Below, piece by piece: positions 1 through 11,688 of a stretch of 64,000 nt of DNA. Under the pieces are notes generated by a model. It did not search any database. It was not told the DNA's origin and saw only the letters and a list, made by a program, of their open reading frames with translations. Location: assembly GCF_036884655.1 (NCBI RefSeq), contig NC_088330.1, positions 30,631,001 to 30,695,000 on the forward strand, read 5' to 3'. Numbering within the stretch: position 1 is the first letter of the stretch; each line of letters starts with the position of its first letter. This stretch comes from Musa acuminata AAA Group (Eukaryota > Streptophyta > Magnoliopsida > Zingiberales > Musaceae). Position numbers and translations under genes: made by a program.

Positions 1-880
1 ATTTTTTAATAAAGTTATAGTATTTTTTTTATTGAAATGGTTTATCATATTTAAAAACACTATGACTCCTTAATCAATTTAGATAATCTTAAACATTAAT
101 TATTAACCATATTATATGTTTTAAGATTTAATAAAATATTTTATTTAAGAGTTTTTAAATGATTTTAATACAAATTAAGAATATTTTGATATATTTGAAA
201 ATTAAGGATGACAAGTCCTTATTTTTTTATGCAACCTTAATTTAGGCATATAGTTATTAAAAAATCTTATATCATTTATATTATATAAAAATATTATGAT
301 TTAGAATAATTTTGAATGGACTTATAGTGTCTAGTGTTTTTGTCACTGAATCAAAATGTTACAACTCTAATAAAGAAATTATAACTAATTTTCTATTAAA
401 ATTTTTATTAAAGATAAATATCAATTTTACTAAAATTATTAATATGAGAATCCGAATGATTTCCAATGAAAATTATGAAGATCTTGACCTATTTCATACT
501 AAACCATAATGAAAATTCTAATTTTTTTTGCCATTGTCTTAAATTTAGGTCTAAATATTTTAAACAATCTTATATTATTTACAATCATTTAAAATAGTGA
601 GATATTACTCATTTATAATGTGTTTCAATGAAATTATTGTGTTTTTCATTCAGTAATAAAAAACACTATCACCATATTCAAAAATATTATAATAAAAAAT
701 ATTATATCTCTATTGAAAGATCCCAAACTAGATTTTTTGCAAGAAATAATTTTTAAAAGATATTTTAAATAATTGACGAATTTTTTTTTAAGATTTGAGC
801 GAGAAAATTGATATTTTTAAAATATTAGAAATATGAGATAATTGTTTGAAAATTATATAAAAAGGATAAAAAGATCTTTT
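1..880. other. AT-rich intergenic flank
   Basis: This stretch is strongly AT-rich with many A and T runs and no codon-like pattern. The small open frame near 312-509 is low in complexity and matches nothing I recognise. No repeat boundary or RNA gene is visible. Confidence 0.6.
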
Positions 881-910
881 TTCGGACAACGTTTATATAT
901 ATATAATTTA
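852..910 (+). promoter_or_regulatory. TATA-like region of the O-fucosyltransferase gene
   Basis: Two TATA-like stretches lie about 855-863 and 892-907, roughly 140 and 90 bases before the ATG at 996. Either could position transcription; the sequence alone does not say which. Assignment is by distance only. Confidence 0.4.
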
Positions 911-995
911 AAAGGGATCGAGGCACCGAAATAAGTCACAATAAGACACCTTTCTCGAGCGTTGGTTACGGCGGTGGGAGTATAGAGCGAGAGAG

Positions 996-3061
996 ATGAG
1001 TCGATGGCGGAAGAGAAGCCCAAGAAACAAGCCCCTCTTCTTCCTCTCTGTTGCCCTTCTCGTCCTCTTCGCCCTCTTCCTTGCCTTTTGCCTCTCCTCC
1101 ACCGCCGATGTCCTCCGCTCCCTGCTCCCTTCCTCCTCCGGAACCCTCGACGCTGCTCGATCCACCCAATGCGGCTTCTCCCTCCGCGGCGAGCGATTTC
1201 TCTGGTTCGCCCCACACAGCGGGTTCAGCAACCAGGTCTCCGAGCTCAAGAACGCCATCCTCTTCGCCGCCATCTTGAACCGCACCCTGATCGTGCCCCC
1301 CGTGCTCGACCACCATGCCGTCGTCCTGGGTAGTTGCCCCAAGTTTAGGGTCTCCAGCCCCACCGAGCTCCGGACGGCAGTGTGGGATCACATCATGGAG
1401 CTCGTTCGAGATCGGAGGTGAGTGGCTATTAATTGATTTTCTGCTCTCAATTATGTCCGATGAGGATCAAAACCAAGAAATTTCATGGGAATTCAGTAAA
1501 TGTTAAATGAACAAGCAGTTTCCTGTCATCAAATTGATTTTTTGAAGTCACCAATCAAGAAACTTCAATTATTTATCCAGTGAAATCTGTATACTTTGCA
1601 CTTCGTGGTATGTCAGCCTGGGCAAAAAAGGCTGATATGAAGAAAGGCGATTCTGCTAGGAAGCATCATGTCAAAAAATGAGTGGAGAATAATAGTACCT
1701 TGATCGCTGCTCTTGAAATCTGTATCATGCATTACCTATGTTTATTGATTTAAACCAGCTCCAATTACCGCCACCAGAAGCGACAGCAATTTTGGGGATT
1801 AGTCTTTGCCCAGGCTGTAGTCAGTTTGTTATATCACAACTTTGTAGAGTTTGTAATATACCACAACCAAAACCCAAAATCAAACTTAAAAAATCTTCTA
1901 GATTGTGGGTGACTAATTCTTCTTTTGTCAGTGTTGGCTGCTGTTTGTTAGTATTTCTGAAAAATCTTGTGTTCCTTTTTCAGGTATGTATCAATGGGAG
2001 ACATAATTGATCTGTCTGTGGTGACATCATCTATGGTTAGAACAGTTGATTTTAGGATATTTGCTTCAGCTTGGTGTGGGTTAAACATGGAGCAAGCTTG
2101 CTCTGGTGGCTTATGTTGTGCCATTTCTGGCATAAAATCTGCTGTGGGAAATTTTGATCAGTGCAGATCATTGCTATCTGGCTTGCAGGGTAATAATAAC
2201 CAGTGTACATATGCTGTAGAAGATGATTGTAGGACAACTGTGTGGACATACCTTCAGGACAATGATGAAACGTTGGACTCGTTTCAGGCCGGCAAAGAGT
2301 TGCTGAAAAAGAAGAAAATTTCATATGTTAGAAAACGTAGAAGTATCAGTAAAGCTCTTGGGCCTGGATCAAAAGCTGCAATGTCCCCGATCCTGGCTTT
2401 TGGAACGCTCTTTTCAGCACCTTACAGAGGTTCTGAGTCGTATATTGATATCCATGAAGTGCCAGGAGACCCACGAATACAATCTTTGCTCAAGAAAATG
2501 GAATTTATTCCTTTTGCCCCAGAAATCCTGGCTGCAGGGAAGGAGTTTGCTCTGAACAAAATTAGAAAGCCTTTTCTCTGTGCTCAGCTTAGGTTGTTAG
2601 ATGGGCAATTTAAGAACCATTGGAAGACTACATTTTCAACTCTGGAGCAGAAGTTGAAGTCCCTAGAACTGAAACCAAATCAAAGAATACTAAGTGATCC
2701 TATTAATATTTTTCTCATGACAGATCTTCCTTCTGTAAACTGGACTGGTACTTACCTGGCGGACCTTGCAAAAGATTCAACATATCAACTATATTCCATG
2801 GAAGAAAACTCTGAATTGGTCATGGAGGCAGCCAAGAGACTAATGGCATCAGAAAATGGTATCAGGTCTAGTGTCCTTCCAAGAAATTATGAAGGATCAC
2901 GGAAGAAGAAAGCTTGTAACCAAGTGTTATTACCAGATATTCTTTTGTATATAGAAGAATCAGTTTGCAGCTGTGCATCACTGGGGTTTGTGGGGACTGC
3001 TGGGTCGACAATAGCAGAAAACATAGAGCTGATGAGGAAGAAGAACACCTGCAAGTTGTAG
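996..3061 (+). CDS. O-fucosyltransferase family protein (GT65/GT68-like), type II Golgi membrane protein
   Basis: Two exons, 996-1417 and 1984-3061, join AG|GTGAGT to a TTTCAG acceptor and complete an Arg codon, giving 499 residues. Residues about 13-36 form one hydrophobic segment after a basic N-terminus (MSRWRKRSPRNK), as in type II Golgi enzymes. A luminal domain follows with the motif HSGFSNQVSELKNA near the start, FLMTDLPSVNWTGTYL in the middle and CSCASLGFVGTAGSTIAENI at the end, the layout of plant GDP-fucose O-fucosyltransferase-like proteins. It most resembles the Arabidopsis O-fucosyltransferase 23 type as I remember it. The expected role is transfer of fucose from GDP-fucose to protein or cell-wall acceptors; the acceptor cannot be told from sequence. 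The ATG at 996 is the first in frame and precedes the membrane anchor. The 566-base intron sits just after the conserved N-terminal block. The gene looks intact. Confidence 0.88.
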
Positions 3062-4780
3062 GGCATCTTTTCATCATTCTTATGTTGGTAATACGGTTAA
3101 ACAGTTCCTTGTCATTGATTTCACAATAAACGTGGATGAACAGTCTGGATACAATCATTCATGAGAAAAAGATGCTTTTTTTTTTTTCAGGAAGAACATG
3201 AAATACTTGAAACAGTGTTTGAGTGAGATTTACAACTGAGGCAGCATTCTTGTCTTTGGAACTCTGTAGAAGGGAATGAAGCTAAGTAGTTGATCTCAGC
3301 TTTACGTGCAAAGCACAACATCAGAAGGAATCGACACATGCCCCGTTTTTTGTCTGAGCAGAAGGGAACAATCAGCTCTCATCACTTATGGACATATATA
3401 TTTATATAGAAGTTTAGTTCTAAGGATATTGCAAAAAGGACAAGCTTCAGCAGTTCAGCTATTGAAAACCGATGATGCTTCATCCCCAATTGCTTTCAAA
3501 ATGAGTGTACTTAATCGGTTATCAAATCTGTATTTGATTTTTCATGGTCTACTTTGTCACGGAAAGCTTGTTTTTGGCATACCATTCTAATGTTTGTCCA
3601 AAGCTTACTGTAAGATGCATCCTGGTTCAACATTTTTAACTGTGGATCCTTTCAAAAGTCTGATTTTAGTTGTGCAATGCAGCACTGACAGTTTGGGAAG
3701 GATATCTAGATACCAAAGGCTAGATTGCTGCAATGTGGAGTACCAAATAAATACTTGTGGTTCATGAACTGCATGACGGGAGAAGGAAGGCTATGCCATC
3801 ATGTATTTGCCCACCCTAAGATGAAGTTAATGTCGTCACACCAGGATCAAGAAATTCTAATCTTTACCTCTGAAGAATTTCCTTATGGAACCAGTTGCAT
3901 TCAGATCAAATGGCTGAATTGTAGATTGTAAAACTGTTAGCTCCATCTTTTCAGTTCACTGACTTCACATGAATGCTACTAGTTGAGACACCTATGACTC
4001 AGTTATTAGCAACTTCTTTAAATGTTGGTCTAGAGCAAGCTCAGTGGCTGTTGTAGTCCTCCTCTCTCGGCACACGGATCTGCCAACCTATCGGCACGCG
4101 GATCGCTCACTAATTGTATGGTTTTTCTTTTTGGATCTCGGAGTTAGGATGCAGAGAGGGTTGTGCATCTTGAGGCTGGACAAGGTCGTGGGAGGGCGAC
4201 GGAGCTTGTCGGGAGGGACGTGACGGTGACAAAAGAGAGTAACCAAGTGACAGGCGTCGACGCAAAAGGTGATAGAGAGGAACGATGAGGCGTAAGGGTT
4301 GGACGAGGCCGATCCCATGTCTAATGCATGGAGACCATCGAGTCAAGATTGATTGTTTGGGGATCACAAGTCTTAACCGATCATGTCGAGTCAACTAACC
4401 CACATCCGATCATCGTTATGGTTGAACCAACCTATTTTCATCGAAAGTGGTCTTTAATTACTGCCTATGTCCTGACTCGCTTACTATAAATATCACGTTA
4501 GAAAAAAAAAATCACTTAGTTAACGAATCATACTGTCGCAAGTATTTTTAGTAGGTTAGATGAGCTCGTGGAAGACAATATCTTTCGATGACGAACACTT
4601 TGGATTCACTAATACACACATTTTCAGACATGTCTCTAACACGTCATCCTCGTTTCGAGGTCAACGAGGAGAGAGTGGTTTTAGTGGACGACTTACCAGC
4701 ATACATCCACCGTCCAATTCATCATCCAACGGCTTCTACCACTCCGAGCTCTCCGAAGCGTAGCCCGTGCGAGCGGTCTC
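3062..4780. other. 3' flank and intergenic region, no gene seen
   Basis: The first several hundred bases after the stop at 3061 are probably 3' untranslated sequence and contain AATAAA-like runs (for example near 3123 and 3747). From about 4030 to 4440 composition becomes more GC-rich, with two similar short phrases containing CGGCAC-CGGATC (4067-4105). This could be an old repeat remnant, but no ends can be defined. The open frames here are not protein-like. Confidence 0.5.
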
Positions 4781-4785
4781 CTTCC

Positions 4786-4793
4786 TATATAAA
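4786..4793 (+). promoter_or_regulatory. TATA box ahead of the DnaJ pseudogene
   Basis: TATATAAA lies in a GC-rich context 326 bases before the J-domain ATG at 5112. The intervening sequence looks like a plant leader with a possible leader intron (GTAAAAG donor near 4901). The ancestral promoter therefore seems to have survived, and the locus may still be transcribed. Confidence 0.45.
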
Positions 4794-5111
4794 CCGACAC
4801 GATCTCCTCCTCTCGCCCTCGAAATCCGCTTCGACGCGTCCACCACTTGCGCCCGCGATCACGTCGCGCTTCCACCGGCTCCGATCTCCATCCCTTTCTG
4901 GTAAAAGTTCTTCTCTTTTCTCTGTTCCTCTTGTCGAATTTGTTGTGTTCCTCGAATTGATTGAGGAAAAAATAGGCTAGGTTTTGATCCGAGATTTCAA
5001 GAAAAGAATTGCATCGATGTTTCTACTGATTCTCCGCCGTTCTGGTGGGAAAATCGGTTCTTGGCTTGATCTTTCGCATAGTTTTACTGATTTAGTGTGA
5101 GGTCGGTCATC

Positions 5112-8100
5112 ATGTTTGGGGGTGCGCCGGGGAGTGACCGTCCCGATTACTATGAGATTCTTGGTGTTGCAAAGAGTGCAAACCAGGATGAGCTGAAGCA
5201 GGCCTATAAGAAGGCAGCCATGAAGAATCATCCTGATAAAGTTGGTGACGCTGAGAAAGTAAGACCGTCCTCCATCTCATCAGTAGTTCTCTTGCTCGTG
5301 TTACTTCTTTTTCTGAATGCTTATTTCATAGGATGCTGTCGTTGCCTCATGTGTTGCTTGTGCTGAAGCATCTGTTGTCTTCCTGCTAAAAGTTGTCCAT
5401 CGTGATATCTCAATTGCTGCTTTCAGTTGTATCATCGATTGTGATTTGATGTTTATGATTTGGAGCAGTACGAGGAGTTGTCTCAAGCATATGGAGTTCT
5501 CAGTGACCCTAAAAAGAGGGAAATTGATGATAAATACAGGAAAGATGCCCTCATGGGAGGTGGAGACACATCTCATAATCCTTTTGAAATATGTGAACAT
5601 TTTTTTTGGAGGTGAGTATTGATTGTTCAAATGCTTTATTCTCTGTTTTGGTTTCATTCAATGAAGCTCTGTTAATCTGAAGGTGGCAACTCTAGACATC
5701 ACATATACCTAGAGAAGTGGTGAAGATGTAGTTCATAGCTAACGGTTTCTTTAGAAGACTTGTACAACGGGGCATGCAAAAGGATTTCCCGGTCGAGAAA
5801 TGTGCTATGTCCAAAATGCATAGGGTATGTCGTCTACCAAACCTAGTTCCTTTCTGCTATGTGTATCACGCACTTAGTTTGCAAAATTTTTCTTCACTTA
5901 GATTTGGTAGTTTCTTATATCAATACATTCTACGCATAATGAGCTTTTCTTGTGGAGAATTTTTCAATTCCAAAACGCAAAGGGTGTGTTATTTGCCAAA
6001 AATAGTCCATTTTTCAGTTATGTATATAATGCACTTAGTTTGTAAAAACTTTTCCTCTTAGCTTTAGTAGTAGTTATATGATAAAAATTTACACATAGAT
6101 TGAGTGCTTCTTTTGGTATTATAAACTGAGATTTTAATTGATTCAAGCTGACACAATATTTTCATGGTAATGGTTTTGCAAATGTTTGCAAATGTTGCAG
6201 AACATGCATCTCATTGAGCATTCTGTGGTCATGTTACACCAAAATGCTTTTGGAACTTCCAAGCACCGCGGGAGATTTTCTCCTCTTTATTACGATGGTG
6301 GACATTTTTAGTTAATAATTTTTTATCATAAGAAACTTATTTGATTGGTCTCCCTGGATTTTGGAAAATGCTTTTGATGTGTCTAAGATTTGTTTGAAGC
6401 AGTAGTTTTTTCGATAAACATGCTTTCACCCCAGGGTTTGTAGTACCAAGTAACAATCAAGTTTGGTAATTATGTTCATTAGTGTTTCTAAACTCGTACT
6501 TCCTTGTTGACCTTTGCAAGCCACCAGTGCATCTGCAATGGTGGCCTTCATGGTGACTTCTTATAACCATGGATGCTAGTAGCTGACTTGCCAAATGTTA
6601 TATTCTTGAATTTGTGAAATAAAATTGCCTGTGAAGTAGTAAAATGAAATGAGCTGATTTAAACAGTTGCCAAGCATCCAAATCCACTTAAGGGTTCCTA
6701 AAACAGAATCTAAAAGAAATGGTTTCTTGTTAAAATTCCTAAAGCTCATCAGAATAATTGAAGTCCAAACCAAAACCTAAGATGACCCAACATGGATCTT
6801 ATTAATTTCGGATTATACCAACTAACTTCTGTAACCTTTCACGAAATTTGTACGATGTGTCTGAGTGTTAAGATGTTTTATTGGTTACTGAAGTTAGAAA
6901 AGTCTCTAATGTGAAACATTCTGTCATGCCAATTGATAGTGAAGTAGTTTTACTGCTTGCATACCTCAGAATACATTTTCTAGGACTTAATGAATAATGC
7001 AAGTAGATTCTTAATTTCGACAATGCCAGGTGCCAAACAGATAAATCTTAATGAAAATGAACCGGTTCTGAAGAAAGAAGGGGGAAGTAGAACAAGAAGG
7101 AAATGATGCAGTTCAAATGTTTAATTAAGTTCAAATTTTATTTTGTTGGTTCTTATCTTTAATCATAGAAGGCTATGAATTCATCTATTGTCATGAAAGA
7201 CTCGGTTCAGATGAGATTTGTTTGGTGCTTATAGGATTCTACAGGTAGTGATAGTTACCTTACATTTATAATGCATCTCAAAAGGTGCTCAATTTTCACG
7301 TTATGTTTCTGAAATAGAAAAGAATATATTTGATCAATTATTGTGACAGTGGAGATCCATCTTACCTGAAAATTAAGTTAGATTATCTCATATCCATCTT
7401 ACCTGAAACATGGAATCTGAGGTGTAGTGTGCCCTTGTTATTAGTCGAAGCCCAACTTGATTCAGCAGTCTTGGAATGACCTGTCCAATGGGGTCAAAGC
7501 GAAATCTTTAATTTAGCTCAAATCCCATGCATAAGTTTTCCTGTCCTAAGTGAAGCACCTTTCCAATTGAAGATTCATAATTTGTTTTCCCTCTATAGGT
7601 TATAGATAAGTGGAAACTTGTAGCAAAACTACTAGTCCTTTGATTGATTCTACTTGTCCACGAAAGGCTCCAAGAGTGGGAAATCAGAGACATGCCATTC
7701 ATGTCAAGGTAGAGGCTTGAAGATTGTAACAAGAATGCTTGGATTAGGCATGATCCAACAAATGCAACATACGTACGAGCAATACAGCAGCTCAGGTGTT
7801 ACAGACTATTTCCATTTTCTTGTGACATAACAAGAGCAGAGATATCTTTTCCCATTCGATTTGTTCAAACCTATAATTAATGCAGGTGAGATCATCGGCA
7901 GAAAGGATAAGTGCCCTCGGTGCAAAGGAAAAAAGGTTATCCAGGAGAAGAAGTTACTGGAGGTGCAAAGGAATGCAACATAGAAGATTGTAATCCGAGG
8001 AGGAGCTGATGAAGTCGTAAGCAAAAATTTTGTTTCTTTTAGTCTTCCTTTTGCGTGGGTAACATTCATTGATATATGCTGACCATGGAATGTTAAACCA

Positions 8101-8704
8101 GTCTCTACCTTTTTTCTCTTGTTGTCTAAATCCTGCTGATAAAATACAAATCTTGCAGCCTGACACAGTGACGGGACACATTATCGTCATCGTACAACTC
8201 CAGGAGCATCCGCAGTTCAAGAGAGCATTTGGTGATCTCTATGTGGAACATTGGCTCAGTCTGGCACAGGCATTTTGTGCCTTCCACAATTTGCTCTGAC
8301 TCATCTCAATGGTAGACGGTTGCTCATCCAGTTAAATCCAGGGGAAGTCGTGAAACCTGGTAAATCTTATAATCGCTTCACCTTCTCTAATTAGTTTTCA
8401 GCTTCCATGTAACAACATTAATCTGGCATGTTTCTTCTGTAAGTAATCAACTGTGAAGGGATGCCTTTACATCAAGTTCCGGTGCCTTCTCACCTGAACA
8501 GTGCCGTTCTCTGCATAAAATTCTGCTTGCAAGCTTTAGCAGCCTATCAGTTGTCTGACATGAAGCTGATAAACGTGAAGAAACCACTCCATATGATGTT
8601 AGCATCGGAGAACAAACGAGGATAAGGCAGCAGCAGCGGCTAGAGGAGGAAGTTTCGGATGAAGACAAGGATAGAGCTGCACGCGTGCACTGTGCCCAGA
8701 GGTA
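5112..8704 (+). pseudogene. Decayed type-A DnaJ (Hsp40) co-chaperone, ANJ1/DNAJA2-like
   Basis: Pieces of a plant farnesylated DnaJ protein appear in order. Exon 5112-5258 gives [19 protein letters not shown] and the HPD motif (NHPDK). It joins at 5469 to the rest of the J domain (YEELSQAYGVLSDPKKRE), and that frame stops at 5613-5615 after seven Ts where the family has FFGG, so an extra T is likely. At about 5715-5805 come GEDVVH, EDLYNG and NVLCPKC, broken by stops and frame changes. At about 7887-7965 part of the zinc-finger region survives (DKCPRCKGKKVIQEKKLLEV). At 8158-8360 the substrate-binding domain (PDTVTGHIIVIVQLQEHPQF) is split by a frameshift near 8290. The C-terminus at 8480-8704 contains an in-frame stop and ends HCAQR. 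Most of the zinc-finger domain is missing. Family members normally end in a CAAX-type farnesylation signal; here the last residue is Arg. The first two exons could still yield a 97-residue J-domain peptide. Confidence 0.82.
5806..6073 (+). repeat. Diverged tandem duplication, about 163-bp spacing
   Basis: The segment from about 5809 to 5910 recurs, diverged, at about 5972-6073. Both copies share the order CCAAAA-GCA-AGGGT, a CCAAA-AGT-C block, TATGT-TAT, CACTTAGTTTG-AAAA and CTTAG-TTTAG/GGTAG. The first copy starts inside the NVLCPKC coding remnant, so the duplication arose within the DnaJ locus and helped disrupt it. Confidence 0.6.
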
Positions 8705-8822
8705 ATTTTCATACACCCATCAGTACTTTTTATCTATTTGTTCACATCTGCCCATACGATAGTTTGATCACTAACCATCAGATGCTTAGTTTTTCTCATT
8801 ATTTTACGGATCCGACGTTATG

Positions 8823-8824
<2 letters not shown>

Positions 8825-8865
<41 letters not shown>

Positions 8866-8866
8866 T
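8825..8866. repeat. (TA)n microsatellite
   Basis: An almost pure run of about 20 TA units lies shortly after the end of the DnaJ pseudogene. Its length is likely to vary between individuals. Confidence 0.95.
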
Positions 8867-10173
8867 GGAATTTGGTGGCTTTGCACATGGATGAGTTGGA
8901 CGTCCATCAGTTGTCATATGATTTGGTGCCATGAAGTTGATCAGCATCATTCATTCCAACGTAGGGAGTTGAGTACTCTGTCCTAGAAACCACGTGCTAC
9001 TTGTGTACCAGATATTGTTAAGAAAGTTGAATCATGAGATCCTTTCTTGGGAAGGACAGATTCCGCAAGGAATCTCGAATCATGTGACTGAATCTTATAT
9101 ACATGTATAGTATCATCAAGATATCGAAGGTTCACTTGGAAATTACTATACTGAAAATACAAAATCATGATAATGATCCGTGATGAGCTTGGATAAATCT
9201 GAAAGAAAGAAAAGAAAAGAAAATTCGACATTTCATGATCGGTAATCACGAAATTTACAGCAGTTGCTGCTGATGGGTGGTTGTGTCAAGGAGAGGAGAG
9301 GGGTCTTCTGAGGGAACAGCAGTTGCCAATTATTATTATTATTATGGCTCGAAACAAGACCTTGGTTTGGCAGGGTTGGAGACCTCGTGATTCGTGATGA
9401 CCCACCGCCACATGGCCTCCACTCCTGTGCGGTGGACCAGTCTACGGTCTAAACCACAAACAGGTTGTCGGCACGTGCCAGTAGAGTGAGATCACAGCGT
9501 GTTGCTTTGACAAACGTGCATAGACCATCATGAGTGCGATTTCATATTTATGTTATCCCCACACGTTAGAGAGACTCCCAATTAACTTATGAGGATGTAA
9601 ATTCTTTGATCATTATTAAGCCATGAAGATGTTTGTCAAATCATCCAACATTATGATCATAACATGACGGACGGCTCATATTTAATATCAGGATTCTCGG
9701 TTAACGTATCATGATGAATATATAGGCATCTATATCGTGTGATCCGGTTGCTATGAGGAGGACGTGGTGGTTTTGCCTCCAATGCATTGTTGCCGGAAGA
9801 GAGAGAGAGAGAGAGATTAATTTGACCATCTAATCATTGAGAGTGGGCTGCTACCTAAATCTTGGTTCAAGCTGCAGTGGGGGAGACGAAGACGATGCAA
9901 TTTGGTAGGTGGCAGGGCTGATGAAACTGATTGCTGTCATGTGACTTGACCACATTCACGTCGTGTTTAAGATGTGTGGGGGCAGCCACCACCGCCATAT
10001 CTGACACTTTCATTGGCCACTGTATCTTCTTCAGGCCATGTTTTTACGATTGTGCCAGGAAGACCCGATCAGATCAGTTTGGTCATGTGGCAGCATCCTA
10101 CACAACCATTCCCCTTTCAGGGTCCCACATGACAACCCCTCTTCCTTCCTACTGTACTGTCCTATGTTGGTAT

Positions 10174-10206
10174 ACACACACACACACACTCTCTCTCTCT
10201 CTCTCT
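10174..10206. repeat. Compound (CA)n(CT)n microsatellite
   Basis: About eight CA units pass directly into about eight CT units. Confidence 0.9.
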
Positions 10207-10438
10207 GATGTGCATGTAGTACACTTAAGTGGGCGAAGTTTTTTGATGTGATGAGGACTATGGCGGCATCACATAAAACAGATTTATAGTCTTAATGCCC
10301 TCATCGGATGTATAATTGTGGAGCATAATCTAAGTACTTTTGGTTTGCTTAAATAAGTAAGAAACTCCTCCACCTTTCGTGGCCTCTTCTGCACCACTGG
10401 ACCATCTTCTCCTGCCCATAATCATCCTTCTGTCAATT

Positions 10439-10442
<4 letters not shown>

Positions 10443-10510
<68 letters not shown>
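10443..10510. repeat. (AT)n microsatellite, about 34 units
   Basis: A 68-base perfect AT run lies about 400 bases upstream of the AP2/ERF start. The frame reading Tyr-Ile repeats across it is an artefact of the repeat. Confidence 0.95.
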
Positions 10511-10512
<2 letters not shown>

Positions 10513-10917
10513 TATTTATATTCATGTGTCAAAATCGCATAATTATTTATGTTCTCCAATAGACACAATAATCTTACTAAGATTCTAGAATTTAACTCAA
10601 ATTGGATTCATCAAAAATAATTATTTTAATTAAAATAATAAAATATCAACCAAATGGGCACATGAAACACACACACTTAGTAAACTTTTTGGGTTTACTT
10701 GGGAGAAGAAAAGGGACAAGTAAATGTTTGAGTCAATGTAAGTAGGCCACTCATTCCCAATGTAATCAGTGACAGCATAAATGCATGCATCGTCTTTCTT
10801 TAATTTTAATTGCAGGTCTCTCGCTGGGCATCATGAGAGCCCATCACATTGCTATTTATGCTGCCACTCATCATTGCCCCCTCCTCCTCGAGCACCTTTT
10901 GGCTTCCTTCTCCCTCC

Positions 10918-11688
10918 ATGGAAGAAGAGTTACTCCTCCAAGAATGTGAAGCTAACACCTGTTCTTCTTCTTCTTCTTCTTCTTCCTCCACCATCACCTC
11001 CTCCTCATCCTCGTCCTCCTTGTCCTCCATGGCCACCTCTTGCTGCCCCAATGCCTCACCGGAACTACCTGGTCAAAGCTCGAACAAGGAGAAGAAGACG
11101 TCTAAGAGTGGATCCAAGAGACAGGCTCAGGCTGCTCCTGCTGGTGGTGGGGGTGGAGCCGAGAAGCGAAGCAAGGATGGGAAGCATCCGGTGTACCGTG
11201 GCGTTCGAATGCGGAATTGGGGCAAGTGGGTGTCGGAGATCCGGGAGCCGAGGAAGAAGTCGCGGATCTGGCTGGGGACGTTCCCGACGGCGGAGATGGC
11301 GGCCCGGGCGCACGATGTGGCGGCGCTGGCCATCAAGGGCCAGTCGGCGCACCTCAATTTCCCAGAATTGGCCGCCGAGCTGCCGCGGCCGGCCACCGCG
11401 GCTCCCAAGGACGTCCAGGCCGCGGCAGCCCTCGCCGCCGCGGCCACATTCTGTGGGCCATGCACGACCTCCCAGTGCTCGGCCCCGGACCAGGCCGAGC
11501 AGCCGGACCCCACGACGCCGCCGAGCGGCGACGACGACGCGCTCTTTGACCTGCCAGATCTCTTCCTCGGCCTAAGAGAAGGATTCTGCTACTCCTCCTC
11601 GTCTTCTTCTTCTGCATGGCTGCCCTCCACGGAGGAAGACGGCGTCGAGTTCCGAATCGAAGAACCATTCCTTTGGGAAGACAATTAA
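10918..11688 (+). CDS. AP2/ERF transcription factor, DREB subfamily (A-4/TINY-ERF038-like)
   Basis: Intronless 256-residue protein. After a Ser-rich N-terminus (15-39) and a basic stretch ([12 protein letters not shown], 57-68), a single AP2/ERF domain spans about 92-149: [35 protein letters not shown] and HLNFPE. Val14 and Glu19 of the domain are the DREB signature, and the following LPRPAT then [11 protein letters not shown] is typical of subgroup A-4 (TINY-like). The C-terminus is acidic ([15 protein letters not shown], then EEPFLWEDN) and probably activates transcription. Such proteins bind DRE/CRT (CCGAC) elements and regulate stress, growth or wall genes in the nucleus. An in-frame ATG at 10858 would add 20 residues; I prefer 10918 because of its CCATGG context and because the acidic MEEE start fits the family better, but this is not settled. 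Composition is very GC-rich compared with its surroundings. Confidence 0.9.
   Translation: MEEELLLQECEANTCSSSSSSSSSTITSSSSSSSLSSMATSCCPNASPELPGQSSNKEKKTSKSGSKRQAQAAPAGGGGGAEKRSKDGKHPVYRGVRMRNWGKWVSEIREPRKKSRIWLGTFPTAEMAARAHDVAALAIKGQSAHLNFPELAAELPRPATAAPKDVQAAAALAAAATFCGPCTTSQCSAPDQAEQPDPTTPPSGDDDALFDLPDLFLGLREGFCYSSSSSSSAWLPSTEEDGVEFRIEEPFLWEDN

Larger units (their letters stand above)
8867..10857. other. Intergenic region with several microsatellites
   Basis: No convincing coding sequence is present. It contains a GA run (about 9797-9817), a CA run passing into a CT run (10174-10206) and a long AT run (10443-10510). The part just before the AP2/ERF gene is AT-rich and is presumably its promoter; no single clear TATA box stands out. 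Confidence 0.55.

Noticed and set aside
10379..10588. Frame with a Tyr-Ile repeat
   Set aside because: It is a translation of the AT microsatellite at 10443-10510.
10781..11575. 264-codon plus-strand frame rich in Arg and Pro
   Set aside because: It is the shifted frame of the GC-rich AP2/ERF gene, whose own frame encodes a complete AP2 domain.
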